Program-made: the position numbers and the translations under genes
Source of the DNA: Plantago elongata
Lineage: Eukaryota; Streptophyta; Magnoliopsida; Lamiales; Plantaginaceae
Direction: 5' to 3'
NCBI GenBank assembly: GCA_036897095.1
Contig: JAYMSP010000335.1
Location: 1-57,006, forward strand
DNA length: 57,006 nucleotides
Notes under the pieces: generated by a model
What the model saw: the letters and a program-made list of their open reading frames with translations, nothing else
Told to the model about the DNA's origin: nothing
Databases searched by the model: none
Part shown: positions 48,442 to 57,006 of the stretch, one piece after another
How positions within the stretch are numbered: position 1 is the stretch's first letter
How the letters are laid out: every line of letters starts with the position of its first letter

Positions 48442-49674
48442 TAAAAAATAAAATAATTTCCGCTACCAGTCTCCTCACATACTTTATCCGTCATGAAAGG
48501 AGATAAAAAGAATCGAACAAAGGTTTGGGCTTGAAAAAGATAGTAGTGGGTTGGGCTTCTTAAAAGAATTGGGCCAAGAATGAATATATATAGGCTTGCT
48601 TTGTAGTAATGGTGGTTTAAGTTTCTAAGTCCCACCTATGTTAAACGTAACACATAGTTAATTTCTATAAATTTAAGTACAAAATGTATGTAGATATAAT
48701 TTCAAAGAATTACAAATGATAAGTGGAAAGTTGAAAGTTCCTTCTTGGTAAGTAGTCTATAATTTGCACAACCAATCCAACATTAAAACAACAAACTAAG
48801 AGATTTATCTAAGTATTGAGATGATAGGTGTCCAAAATTTACATCCTCGGGTTGAAGATGTCCCTGTATAGAGTTCCGGCACAAACTTCTTCACTTATCT
48901 TGTTATATTGGTTAACAAATTTAACTGAGTGAAAAGTACATGTAAAGTTAAAATTATAGATTAGCCCTTATAACAAATTTTACATATTCAATTTTACATA
49001 TTCATACACTATCGGTAATGTGGCAAGGTAGGCCTTATAAAAACAAACGTAACTCTAATAATAGAAGAGTAAATATAGTAAAAGAAAAGATTTTTTTAAT
49101 GTATAAAAAAATTCGATTTCATAATAAAGAACCAGTTAGCATATTTTATATAAATATCCCAAATAAATAACAATCTATCATAAAAGTCTATAATATTCAA
49201 CCATCTCTCTCTACGAAATACTATTGAGAAAAATATTTGTAAAGAGCTCACTGGACTTTTCCTTCTGCCAAATACATCGATTCAAAACAATCGTCGTTGT
49301 TGGCCAACACATGAAAATGCTTCGCTAGTGGCGCGACAATAAAGGTTGAGGAGGATGTTTAAGTATTGATGTTCTTCGAGGGTTCATTGACCTCAATTTG
49401 GGCAATTAATTGGACTGCCACTTTCAATGTAAACCTAACTTTTGAAATTTTGATTTAATTGCTTAATTTGCTATTAAATATCTCGATTTTGTGATGTGAG
49501 AGGAATTGTGTGATTATATGTTTGATGTATTGTTGCATCAATTTGATTAGCAAGGGGAATTTGCTAGATGAGATTAGTACGAAGCTTGGCGCTAGCTTTT
49601 TTGATTACTACGGTGATGGTGAACTCATGAGTTTGATTCAATCGTAAGTTTTCGTCTTATATAGCAATTCTTCA
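48442..49674. other. intergenic sequence
   Basis: AT-rich, no gene or element ends recognised. Confidence 0.5.
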
Positions 49675-50498
49675 CTATACTTCTAGGCCCTTGGACTCCA
49701 TTTAATCTTATATAAATATTCTCTATTTGGACACAACACATAACATACATTGCTCTCTCCCTACTATCTTAATGCTCTTCTTTCTTTTTCTCTCAACACG
49801 TTATCAACACGATAGTATCAACCAACTGATATAAAATATGCAGTATGATCCGAAAGGAAAAACTAGAAGATCATGAATGAGAGATTTCTTATTACATTAT
49901 CCCTCCATCTCTCAATTTTATATATTACATTGATTCATTTTATTATTCTACGTTTGAGATTATATACTAACAAGTTCTTTGTTCATGTAGTTGATATCCT
50001 AAAGATGCATGAAAGACCCCTTAAGTGATGGCATACTCATGATAACCTGACAAAGAATTTTGATCTGAGATGAGATATGATCACTTATAAATTTCTAATC
50101 ATGAAGCTTACATAGGAATGATGTCATAAATGTAGCTACATATCCTTTGAAAAGATAACACTAATAGTTATCATCTTTGAAGCTAAGTGCTATTTTGGTT
50201 ATAGCTTACTTCCTTGAAGATTATTTTTTCTCATCGTATGGTATTATCTAACCACTCTAATTTTTCTTGTTAATGGTGAATAATATCCAAACATAAGTTC
50301 TGGAAGAAGCTTTTCAAGTGGTAATAAAATGCAAAATCATATTCCCCGAAACGAATATGTGATAAAATTATACAATTAAGTTAAAGCATATGTGATATAT
50401 TTGTTCACCGTCCTCGATGGGAACTCAAAAGGTTGAATACCTTACCATCAAAGATCCGTAGATCTTAATTCTTATTATATAACCACCAAAAGTGGTTT

Positions 50499-50655
50499 GG
50501 GCTGATTGGTATAGAATTTGAATGGCATTTGGATGGATTTTGGTGAAATTGTGTTTGGAATGGAATTGAAATGGGGGTATTTGAAGTGTATTTTAGGCCA
50601 AAGCACTATTCATTGAGTCAAATGGACCGATTTAAATCCCATGCCAAACAACCCC
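50499..50655. mobile_element. MITE of the GGGxTGxTTGG family, full-length copy (157 bp), nested in the Copia remnant
   Basis: The left end gggctgattggtatagaatt and the inverted right end ggggttgtttggcatggga match. The body is the reverse complement of the 36949 copy with a few differences. Confidence 0.65.
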
Positions 50656-50898
50656 TGTACAATGATTGATGGTTATAAATTAAAAATATATATGTCCACG
50701 GACATATCATGGACCATGATAAATTCATCAACACATGATCAATATTCAAACCATAAATCCATCAACAAATGGTTCAATATTCTAGCTTTGATTAGCTAGA
50801 CAAAGATGGCATGCACACTCATATTAAATATATTTTATTGATGGTGATGCAAAGAAAATGATAACTTTCAACATGAAGTTGGTAGTATTAATCTTTAT

Positions 50899-51086
50899 AA
50901 TTGTCCATCTTGTAGTTGGAATATATCAATATTCAATCACTTATATTATGAGACAGTTACTAATGATGCCATGAGCATTTGAGGGGAACATTATATTGTA
51001 AATGCTCAGGGACATTATATTGTCCAACTTGTAGTTGGAATATATCAATGTTCAATCACTTATATTATGAGACAGTTACTAATGTT
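50899..51086. repeat. 120 bp period tandem duplication
   Basis: The word cttgtagttggaatatatca followed by the atcacttatattatgagacag stretch occurs near 50912 and again near 51030. Only a few bases differ. Confidence 0.8.
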
Positions 51087-51154
51087 CATCACATGTCATT
51101 CTATAATATTGAGACAGTTACATATCAATTATAGAATGACATGTGATGAACATT
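51081..51154. repeat. perfect 27 bp inverted repeat with a 20-base loop
   Basis: The arm at 51081-51107 (begins aatgttcatcacatgtcatt) is the exact reverse complement of 51128-51154. The loop is 51108-51127. It adjoins the 120 bp duplication inside the Copia remnant. Confidence 0.9.
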
Positions 51155-52738
51155 GAGATATCTTGAATATTATACTAATGATTCATTCATCTCAGTGAAA
51201 TTGGGTTCTAGAACTAAGTACATACAAGTTGATGGCAAGAATAAGACAGTTGGTACTCCTGAAGAGTTATGAATATCATAAAAGGTATAGATATCTAAAC
51301 TATAATATATGACCTATATGAAATGCAATTGTACCTACAAAAATATTCATATATCAATTATCAAGTACTTACCTGAAAAATAAAAGAAAGAGATTTGAAA
51401 TACAGGTATACATGGAACCGAGAAATGAATAAGCATATGCAAAATTCGATGGACATGTAAATGAGGATCTTACATGTGAGTCCATTCGTTGACATCATGA
51501 TGATAAAAATAAGTTCATGGATCAGAAGTCCTTTTGATTAAATAAATTTGAGAAACCGACAGGTTTTGACTTGCAAGTAATATATTTTGAAAATTTTCAA
51601 TGAGGGGAGATATAATCTCCAACAATTAGTTTCAAGGAGACTGAAAGTACCATGTTAGCAAACATGGATGGAATGAGTAAAGTTCTTGAGGAACTAATGT
51701 TTAATATGTGAAACTTTTATACTCATATCATAATCAACTTTATGTTGATTAAATACAAAATGACATTCACCACAGTGAACTATTGAAGTATGAATTAAAA
51801 TTCTCAATTCTCATGAAAAGTAATATTGGAACTAATGTTAGCTCAACTTGAAGTTTGAGCATATGAAGGAGATAGTGATTTTCAATCATTGAAAATTATT
51901 GCGCATCACATGAGCAATTGTTGCACTCTTTTTCCCTTCGAATAGGTTTTTATCCCACTGAATTTTTTCTAGCAAGATTTTAACGAGGCAACTTTATAAT
52001 AAGCGCATATAATTATCTCCACCTTCATATCTTTGATACATATGATAAAGAGAAGATCATGAGACTTATTGGTCCAACCTTACAATATTATGGAGTGATA
52101 TTATGAACTTTGAAACTACATGATGTTCCAAGTGTTTGACCTTCCACATGAAGGCGAGCTACATATTACAAAAACTTCTTCTCTGCCATCATCTATGTGA
52201 AGAAGATTACATTCAAGTAAAAACGATTTGAAGATTTGCTCACCAAATCATATCCGACATCATCATTTGAGAAGTTGATCTAGAAGATTGGAATTGCAAC
52301 AGTTTGAAGAAGTACAATGATGTCTTGATCAGGGGAGTTGATTACGCACTGCACTCCTTTCCATTGACTAACTTTTTATCCCACTGAATTTTTCTTAGCA
52401 AGATTTTTAATGAGGCAGTATATCTATCGCGTACCAACATCACCAACTATTGTCCATTCAAGGGAATGTTATGGATAAATGTACATTAGTTATACTACTT
52501 AATGGATGATTAATGAATTTAATGATGTTAATGGTTATAGTGGAGTAGTGGATGCCTATTCATATACTTTTAGGCCCTTGAACTCCATTTACTCTTATAT
52601 AAATATCATCTATTTGTACTATCATTTGTACACAACACATAACATACAAGTGAAGAATGAACTCTTCGTTCTCGTCATTGCTCTCTCTCTACCGTCTTCA
52701 TGATCTTCTTTATTTTTTTCTCAACATAATCATTAATG

Positions 52739-53847
52739 TTATAACTATATTTATCTTATGATAAGTAGTTGAATTTATTGCTTTTAGCGCAAGTATTATA
52801 GTCATAAGATCTATTGTTGTAATTTTAAGCATCAACATTAATGTTTTAGCTTATGCGAAATATTTATGACTTCTTACAATTATTTCGTTATAATTTTAAG
52901 AGGTACAATTATTATTTTATGTATTAATGTTACTGTTTTAGCTTGTGTTATTTAATCCTGTTTTGTTATCATTTAAAATGCATTTTTATGATTTTACGCA
53001 TCAATGTTACTGTTTTTAGAATGTGTTGCATGGTTCTTCTTTGTTTTTAAGCATAGAGGTGAATAGTTGTAATGAGAGTTGTTATGGCTTTAATCCAATT
53101 GATTAATGTTTTATACTGGTGTAATGATGACGTCGGGTTGGATGATAGGTTTCTCAAAGTTGTCATTGTAGTATTGAAGTAACAAGCACATGCAACATGA
53201 GATAGAAAGCTGAAGTTCACCAAGTTGATCGATAAAAAAAAACAATCCTATTTTAAAAACTCAATAGTATTTGCATCAAAAATACCGAATGACCATTTAT
53301 TTTGTAATTTTCTTCTACGAAAACATATTTTTAAAATCTTTGGATGACAAATGTTCAAGTAGCTTATTTTTTAAGATTGTTTATTATTGTTTTAGTGGCT
53401 TTTATGGAACTTTTTGACTTGTTTAATAATATTAGATTGCTAATTAAAATTATAACAAGTCATCATAAAAATATGATGTAGATCTATAAAACCATCACCC
53501 CCTCTGTTTAAAAATTAGCATAACTTGTTAAAACTATAATTGAAATATATATTACCGACACATTAAAATCATCATACCAACTCTTAAAAAACTAACAAAA
53601 TACGTTAAAACTGTAACTTTCAATATTAACAACTTAAAATCATAATATAATCTATTAAAAGCATAAATAAAAATATGTGTCTCGGTGAATTTTTAAGAAA
53701 CTTGACCGGTCAGATCGCTAATATTTAAAAATCAAAAAAAAAAAAACTTTGGCATAATAAAATCACTCTGTTAATTGCCAAGAGCCAAAACATCTCTTCA
53801 TGACTTCATTATTATCTTTATTAAACCAAAGATCAAGTACAACATTT
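52739..53847. other. intergenic sequence
   Basis: AT-rich; it includes the 3' region of the minus-strand MLP-like gene from about 53750. No other gene recognised. Confidence 0.5.
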
Positions 53848-54499
53848 TCAAGCGTTTTGGAGAAAGTAAGCATCCAAATCTTGAAGATCCTTGTTGGCAA
53901 TTTCCTTGTAGAGTTCTCCTCCATCAATCTCATCACTTGCCTTGTCGAATTCAGCCACAAATTTCACTACTGAAGATCCATCTTCTTTAGAACTCACCGA
54001 AACCGTAGACTTGAAGTTTTTCAGGTAGTTCAACAACTCTCCGTCAATTATGGTATACGACATTGTCTTGTTCTCTTCATTCATCGATTCAATCCTCTCC
54101 GTCACGGTTAACTTTGTAGCAGTCCCTGCCTCAACAAAATTAATTAAACACATAAACTTTGCCATCTTTTATTAGATGTGAGGATGTAATTATTACGACA
54201 CCATCTAATATAATATGTGAGAGTTGAGAGAGTGTCGTGCACTGCTTAACCCCTATAAACATCTGTCGCAAGAGGTTCTAGTTTATGATACAAGTAAAGT
54301 GTGAACATTACGTACCGGGGGCGAGCCTGACTAGGCGAACGGAACCTGCAGATACACCGTCGCCCTCGAGAACCTCAAAGCTCTCGTAGACATGAGGCAG
54401 GGCTTTAGGCGTGAGAGTTATGCAGTCATGAATTATGATACGCCACATTTTCTCTGCACTAGATTTCAATTCAACTTCAAACTCAAGCTTTGTTGCCAT
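53848..54499 (-). CDS. MLP-like protein, Bet v 1/START-type fold, 2 exons
   Basis: Small cytosolic protein of the major latex protein group within the Bet v 1 fold, which binds hydrophobic ligands in a central cavity. Members are linked to stress and steroid or sterol-like ligand binding; the ligand here is unknown. Exon 1 is 54499-54316 and exon 2 is 54125-53848, joined by a GT-AG intron that splits a glycine codon. The product has 153 residues, the usual length. MATKLEFEVELKSSAEKMW is the family start, followed by ALPHVYESFEVLEGDG (the MLP analogue of the glycine-rich loop region), ERIESMNEENKTMSYTIIDG, and the C-terminal helix ANKDLQDLDAYFLQNA. A TATA-like box is 46-54 bases upstream. Both splice sites and the reading frame are intact. 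It has no near neighbour of the same family in the window. Confidence 0.93.
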
Positions 54500-54544
54500 T
54501 GTTGTATTATTTGTGCTAAGAGTAGATTATTTGGATGATGGGGT

Positions 54545-54553
54545 TATATATAT
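54545..54553 (-). promoter_or_regulatory. candidate TATA box of the MLP-like gene
   Basis: TATATATAA on the minus strand, 46-54 bases before the start codon, which would make the leader short. Confidence 0.45.
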
Positions 54554-54559
54554 GAGTAG

Positions 54560-55619
54560 GATTGATTTTACTAGTATATATAGTTGTTATATCTTGATGG
54601 ATAGATATAGAGTTTTATAATAATTCGCCTTATTGGAAATATAATACGTGGATAATTTTGTATGTATATGTGGTGCACAATGCATTGAAAGATTATTTAG
54701 TGTATATTATTTATCATCGGTATTTTATTATATGAAATTAATTCAGCTGGATACTGTATAATTTTTTTAATCTTTTGAGATTAAAATTAATAATGTGAGT
54801 GATAGTTAATTGATACATTATATATACAAATTTGAAAATTTTAAATGACACATTATGAAGGGAGGAAATGAGTGACAAGCATATCACCAAGCCAAAATGA
54901 TATATCCCCTGCAATCATTGTGATTTTTTTACTATTTTCCACAAGCACCCACAAGCACCGTTCAATTAATCTATGTCTCTTCCATTACTAATTATCCCAC
55001 GATGATCACGTATTCACGTGGAACGCTGGAATCTAGTCCACTCCAGTTAAAACTCACGTCCAGCTTATGTTCATCTTTTTAAAGAAACATATTCTTTTCT
55101 ATACTACTCTAGAGTTTACAAATGTTACGTTAGCTTTACAAATATCATTATTTCTGCATTATTACTTTTTGATACTGCAAAGTAATTCGAACGGAATTTA
55201 TTAGTTATTAGTTGGAGGTGAAATATATTACCAACTGAGTTGTACTTCATTATTAATAAATAATATAAAATATGTTTTGTTAAATAAATACGATTCGAAA
55301 AACTTCAAATCCAATATCCATATTAAATGGCATCCCACTCATGTTATCGTTCGCATTGGCGAATCCAAAATAAAATTTTAGGGAGGTCGAATTTAACTCA
55401 TGATATTTTTTTTCAACTTCATAATCTTTATTATATTTACTACAAATATATATAATAAAATGAGCAAATAATTTATAGTTACTGTTATGTTATCACTTGA
55501 TTCACATATTTTTAAAAATTATTATTATTTTATGTACTTGTAATATTGTTAATATATTTTGGGTAAGTAAAAGTGTTATTGGATATATGGAGAAAATTCT
55601 TATTTTTGGGTATTAGAGA
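54560..55619. other. intergenic sequence
   Basis: AT-rich, no coding sequence recognised. It may hold the upstream regulatory region of the minus-strand MLP-like gene. Confidence 0.5.
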
Positions 55620-56486
55620 TTTAAAAAGGGAGATCCTCTTTCACCATATTTGTTTCTGTTTTGTTCTGAAGATTTTACCCCTTTGCTTATGGATGATGAG
55701 GAGAGGGAGGTGATACGTGGGGTTGCTGTAATCCCTAGTGCACCAAGGATCTCTCACCTTCTCTTTGCAGATGATACACTTATATTCTGGCAGGCTGATG
55801 TTAGTGCTGCTATGGAGATTTCTACTATATTACATAGGTACGGTCTTGCTCCCAGGCAGGAGATAAACATACAAAAATCGACAGTTGTTTTTAGCCGCAA
55901 CACTTCTCAAGACAAGGTGCAAGAGTGATCATCTTCCTGTTAGCGTGGTTAATTAGCTCTCATGAAAAATATTTGGGTCTTCATACTACTATGGGTAGGT
56001 CAAAGAAAGAGGTATTTAGTTGGCTATGGGATAGTGTTTGGAGTAAAATTCAAGACTTTGGAGGAAAATGTTTTTCAAAAGCAGGTAAGGAAGTCTTAAT
56101 TAAATCTGTTCTGCAAGCAATTCCAACTTATGTTATAGGTTGTTTTAAGATCCCGGATTATCTCTTGGTGGAAATTGAATCTATTATCTTTAACTTCTGG
56201 TGGGGAGATGGGAATAGAGACAAAATACATTGGGTCAATTGGAATTCATTGTGTGATAGCAAGAGAGATGGAGAAATGGATTTTAGGGACTTGCGGAGTT
56301 TCAATCAAGCGATGTTGGAAAGCATATATGACGTATAATTTAATTCCAGATGCTCTTTTGAGTTGTGTGCTGAAAGCTAAATACTTTCCTCATACCTATG
56401 TGCTTGAGGCTGTACTTAAGGCCAATGCTTCGTATAGATGGAGAAGTATTTTAGGAGTGATGGATATGAGTGATGGATATGAGTGA
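55620..56486 (+). pseudogene. L1-type LINE reverse transcriptase fragment, frameshifted
   Basis: The first piece reads KKGDPLSPYLFLFCSEDF (from about 55624), then HLLFADDTLIFW, the FADD active-site motif of L1-type reverse transcriptase, and INIQKSTVVFS, which is a conserved block after it. After a frame change, KYLGLHTTMGRSKKEVFSWL and GKEVLIKSVLQAIPTYVIGCF follow (about 55967-56142). FNFWWGD and a third frame with VLKAKYFPHTYV (about 56370) continue the L1 order. At least two frame changes and the lack of an endonuclease or the N-terminal half show a dead, 5'-truncated copy. The right end runs into non-coding sequence; no poly-A tail was identified. Confidence 0.85.
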
Positions 56487-56495
56487 TGGATATGG
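56456..56495. repeat. short tandem repeat of gatggatatgagt
   Basis: Three near-identical units in tandem at the right end of the LINE fragment. Confidence 0.75.
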
Positions 56496-57006
56496 TTCCT
56501 AGAAGTCTATCTGTAGTGTGTTTAATTCTGTGCATTTTCTTTATGTTCCTAGATTATGTAATGGTGTTGCTCATGATCTTGCCCAACATTCAGTTGAGGA
56601 CAAGGATAGTCACTTGTTCTAATTTGGTTGTGTGTTTGTGAACTGGCTTTATGCCTTTTGGTGTTATATATACGGACGCAGAGAAAATAATCAGGAGTAG
56701 CGAACATTACATTAATTTTTTTTAATAAAATATCCCATTCATCACTTATGTATTTAATATAAAGTCACATTACTATTCAAGTCAACCTTTAGCCGTTTCA
56801 AAAATAAAATAAAATTACTTTAGTATTATAATACTCATTTTTTTCAGTATGAGTTTCTGGCACAATCTCAATTTTCCGTACTTTAAATATGAAACAACTT
56901 TTCCAATGTATTCACTCTTCATACTTTATTATTTTATTCATACTTTCTCAATCTCATAATCTCTTCTATTTTCTTAACTTTCAAATAAATAAATAAAAAT
57001 AACTTC
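56496..57006. other. non-coding sequence to the window end
   Basis: AT-rich. No gene or element end was recognised. Confidence 0.45.

Larger units (their letters stand above)
49675..52738 (+). mobile_element. decayed Copia (Ty1) LTR retrotransposon
   Basis: A 5' LTR remnant (49675 to about 49815) and the 3' LTR (52467-52738, starting TGTTATGGATAAATG) share taggcccttgaactccattt, the TATA-like ttatataaatat, acacaacacataacatac and a tttctcaaca end. Near the right side the words tttgctcaccaaatcatatc and ttgagaagttgatc (about 52238-52282) match the DNA of the conserved end of Copia RNase H (DLFTKSLPT…FEKL), with stops. The Copia 3' tail (tttttatcccactgaatttt…agcaagatttt..acgaggca) occurs twice (51925-51983 and 52346-52410). 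No frame is intact. Its 5' LTR lacks the first 100 bases or more. Confidence 0.72.

Noticed and set aside
53775-53990. Plus-strand frame over the MLP gene
   Set aside because: It is the complement of exon 2 of the MLP-like gene.
1-57006. CRISPR arrays, rRNA genes and intact tRNA genes
   Set aside because: None was seen by eye. Tandem repeats present lack evenly spaced unique spacers, and no full cloverleaf was identified; a tRNA scan was not possible here.

Overview
This is a 57 kb piece of an AT-rich nuclear genome from a flowering plant, most likely a eudicot. The evidence is GT-AG introns, plant-specific gene families (WAT1/nodulin MtN21-like EamA transporters, an MLP/Bet v 1-type protein, a PADRE/DUF4228 remnant) and a dense set of plant transposable elements (Copia and probable Tekay-type LTR sequences, L1 LINE, SINE, hAT, Mutator-like and Stowaway-type elements). 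The species cannot be told from the sequence alone.

Layout. Positions 1-8.7 kb hold transposon debris: a possible Copia 3' end, a tRNA-like SINE with target duplication, a Stowaway-type MITE and a 2,040 bp solo LTR with a perfect ATTTA duplication. A weak small minus-strand gene candidate lies at 7.66-7.87 kb. From 8.83 to 19.86 kb, 18 exons rebuild a complete gamma-adaptin subunit of the AP-1 clathrin adaptor (871 codons). From 21.3 to 41.9 kb, three complete WAT1-related transporter genes lie head to tail with the same seven-exon structure and the same intron phases. They encode about 357, 355 and 371 residues. Between and inside them lie a Mutator-like non-autonomous element in an intron (10 bp duplication), a 2.7 kb array of GAAACTAG-type repeats, a truncated PADRE/DUF4228 pseudogene and a Copia LTR plus gag fragment. 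From 42.2 to 52.7 kb the window is almost wholly transposon-derived: a dead hAT element with clear ends, a terminal-inverted-repeat element holding a second Mutator-like element and a 472 bp tandem duplication, and a decayed Copia element. At 53.8-54.5 kb an intact two-exon MLP-like gene runs on the minus strand, and the window ends in a truncated L1 reverse-transcriptase pseudogene.

The genes do not form one pathway. Gamma-adaptin is a housekeeping trafficking gene. The WAT1 cluster is a local tandem family of membrane transporters of unknown substrate. The MLP gene is an unrelated small ligand-binding protein gene. No defence system, CRISPR array, rRNA or intact tRNA was seen. The least explained structure is the GAAACTAG repeat array at 26.65-29.39 kb.
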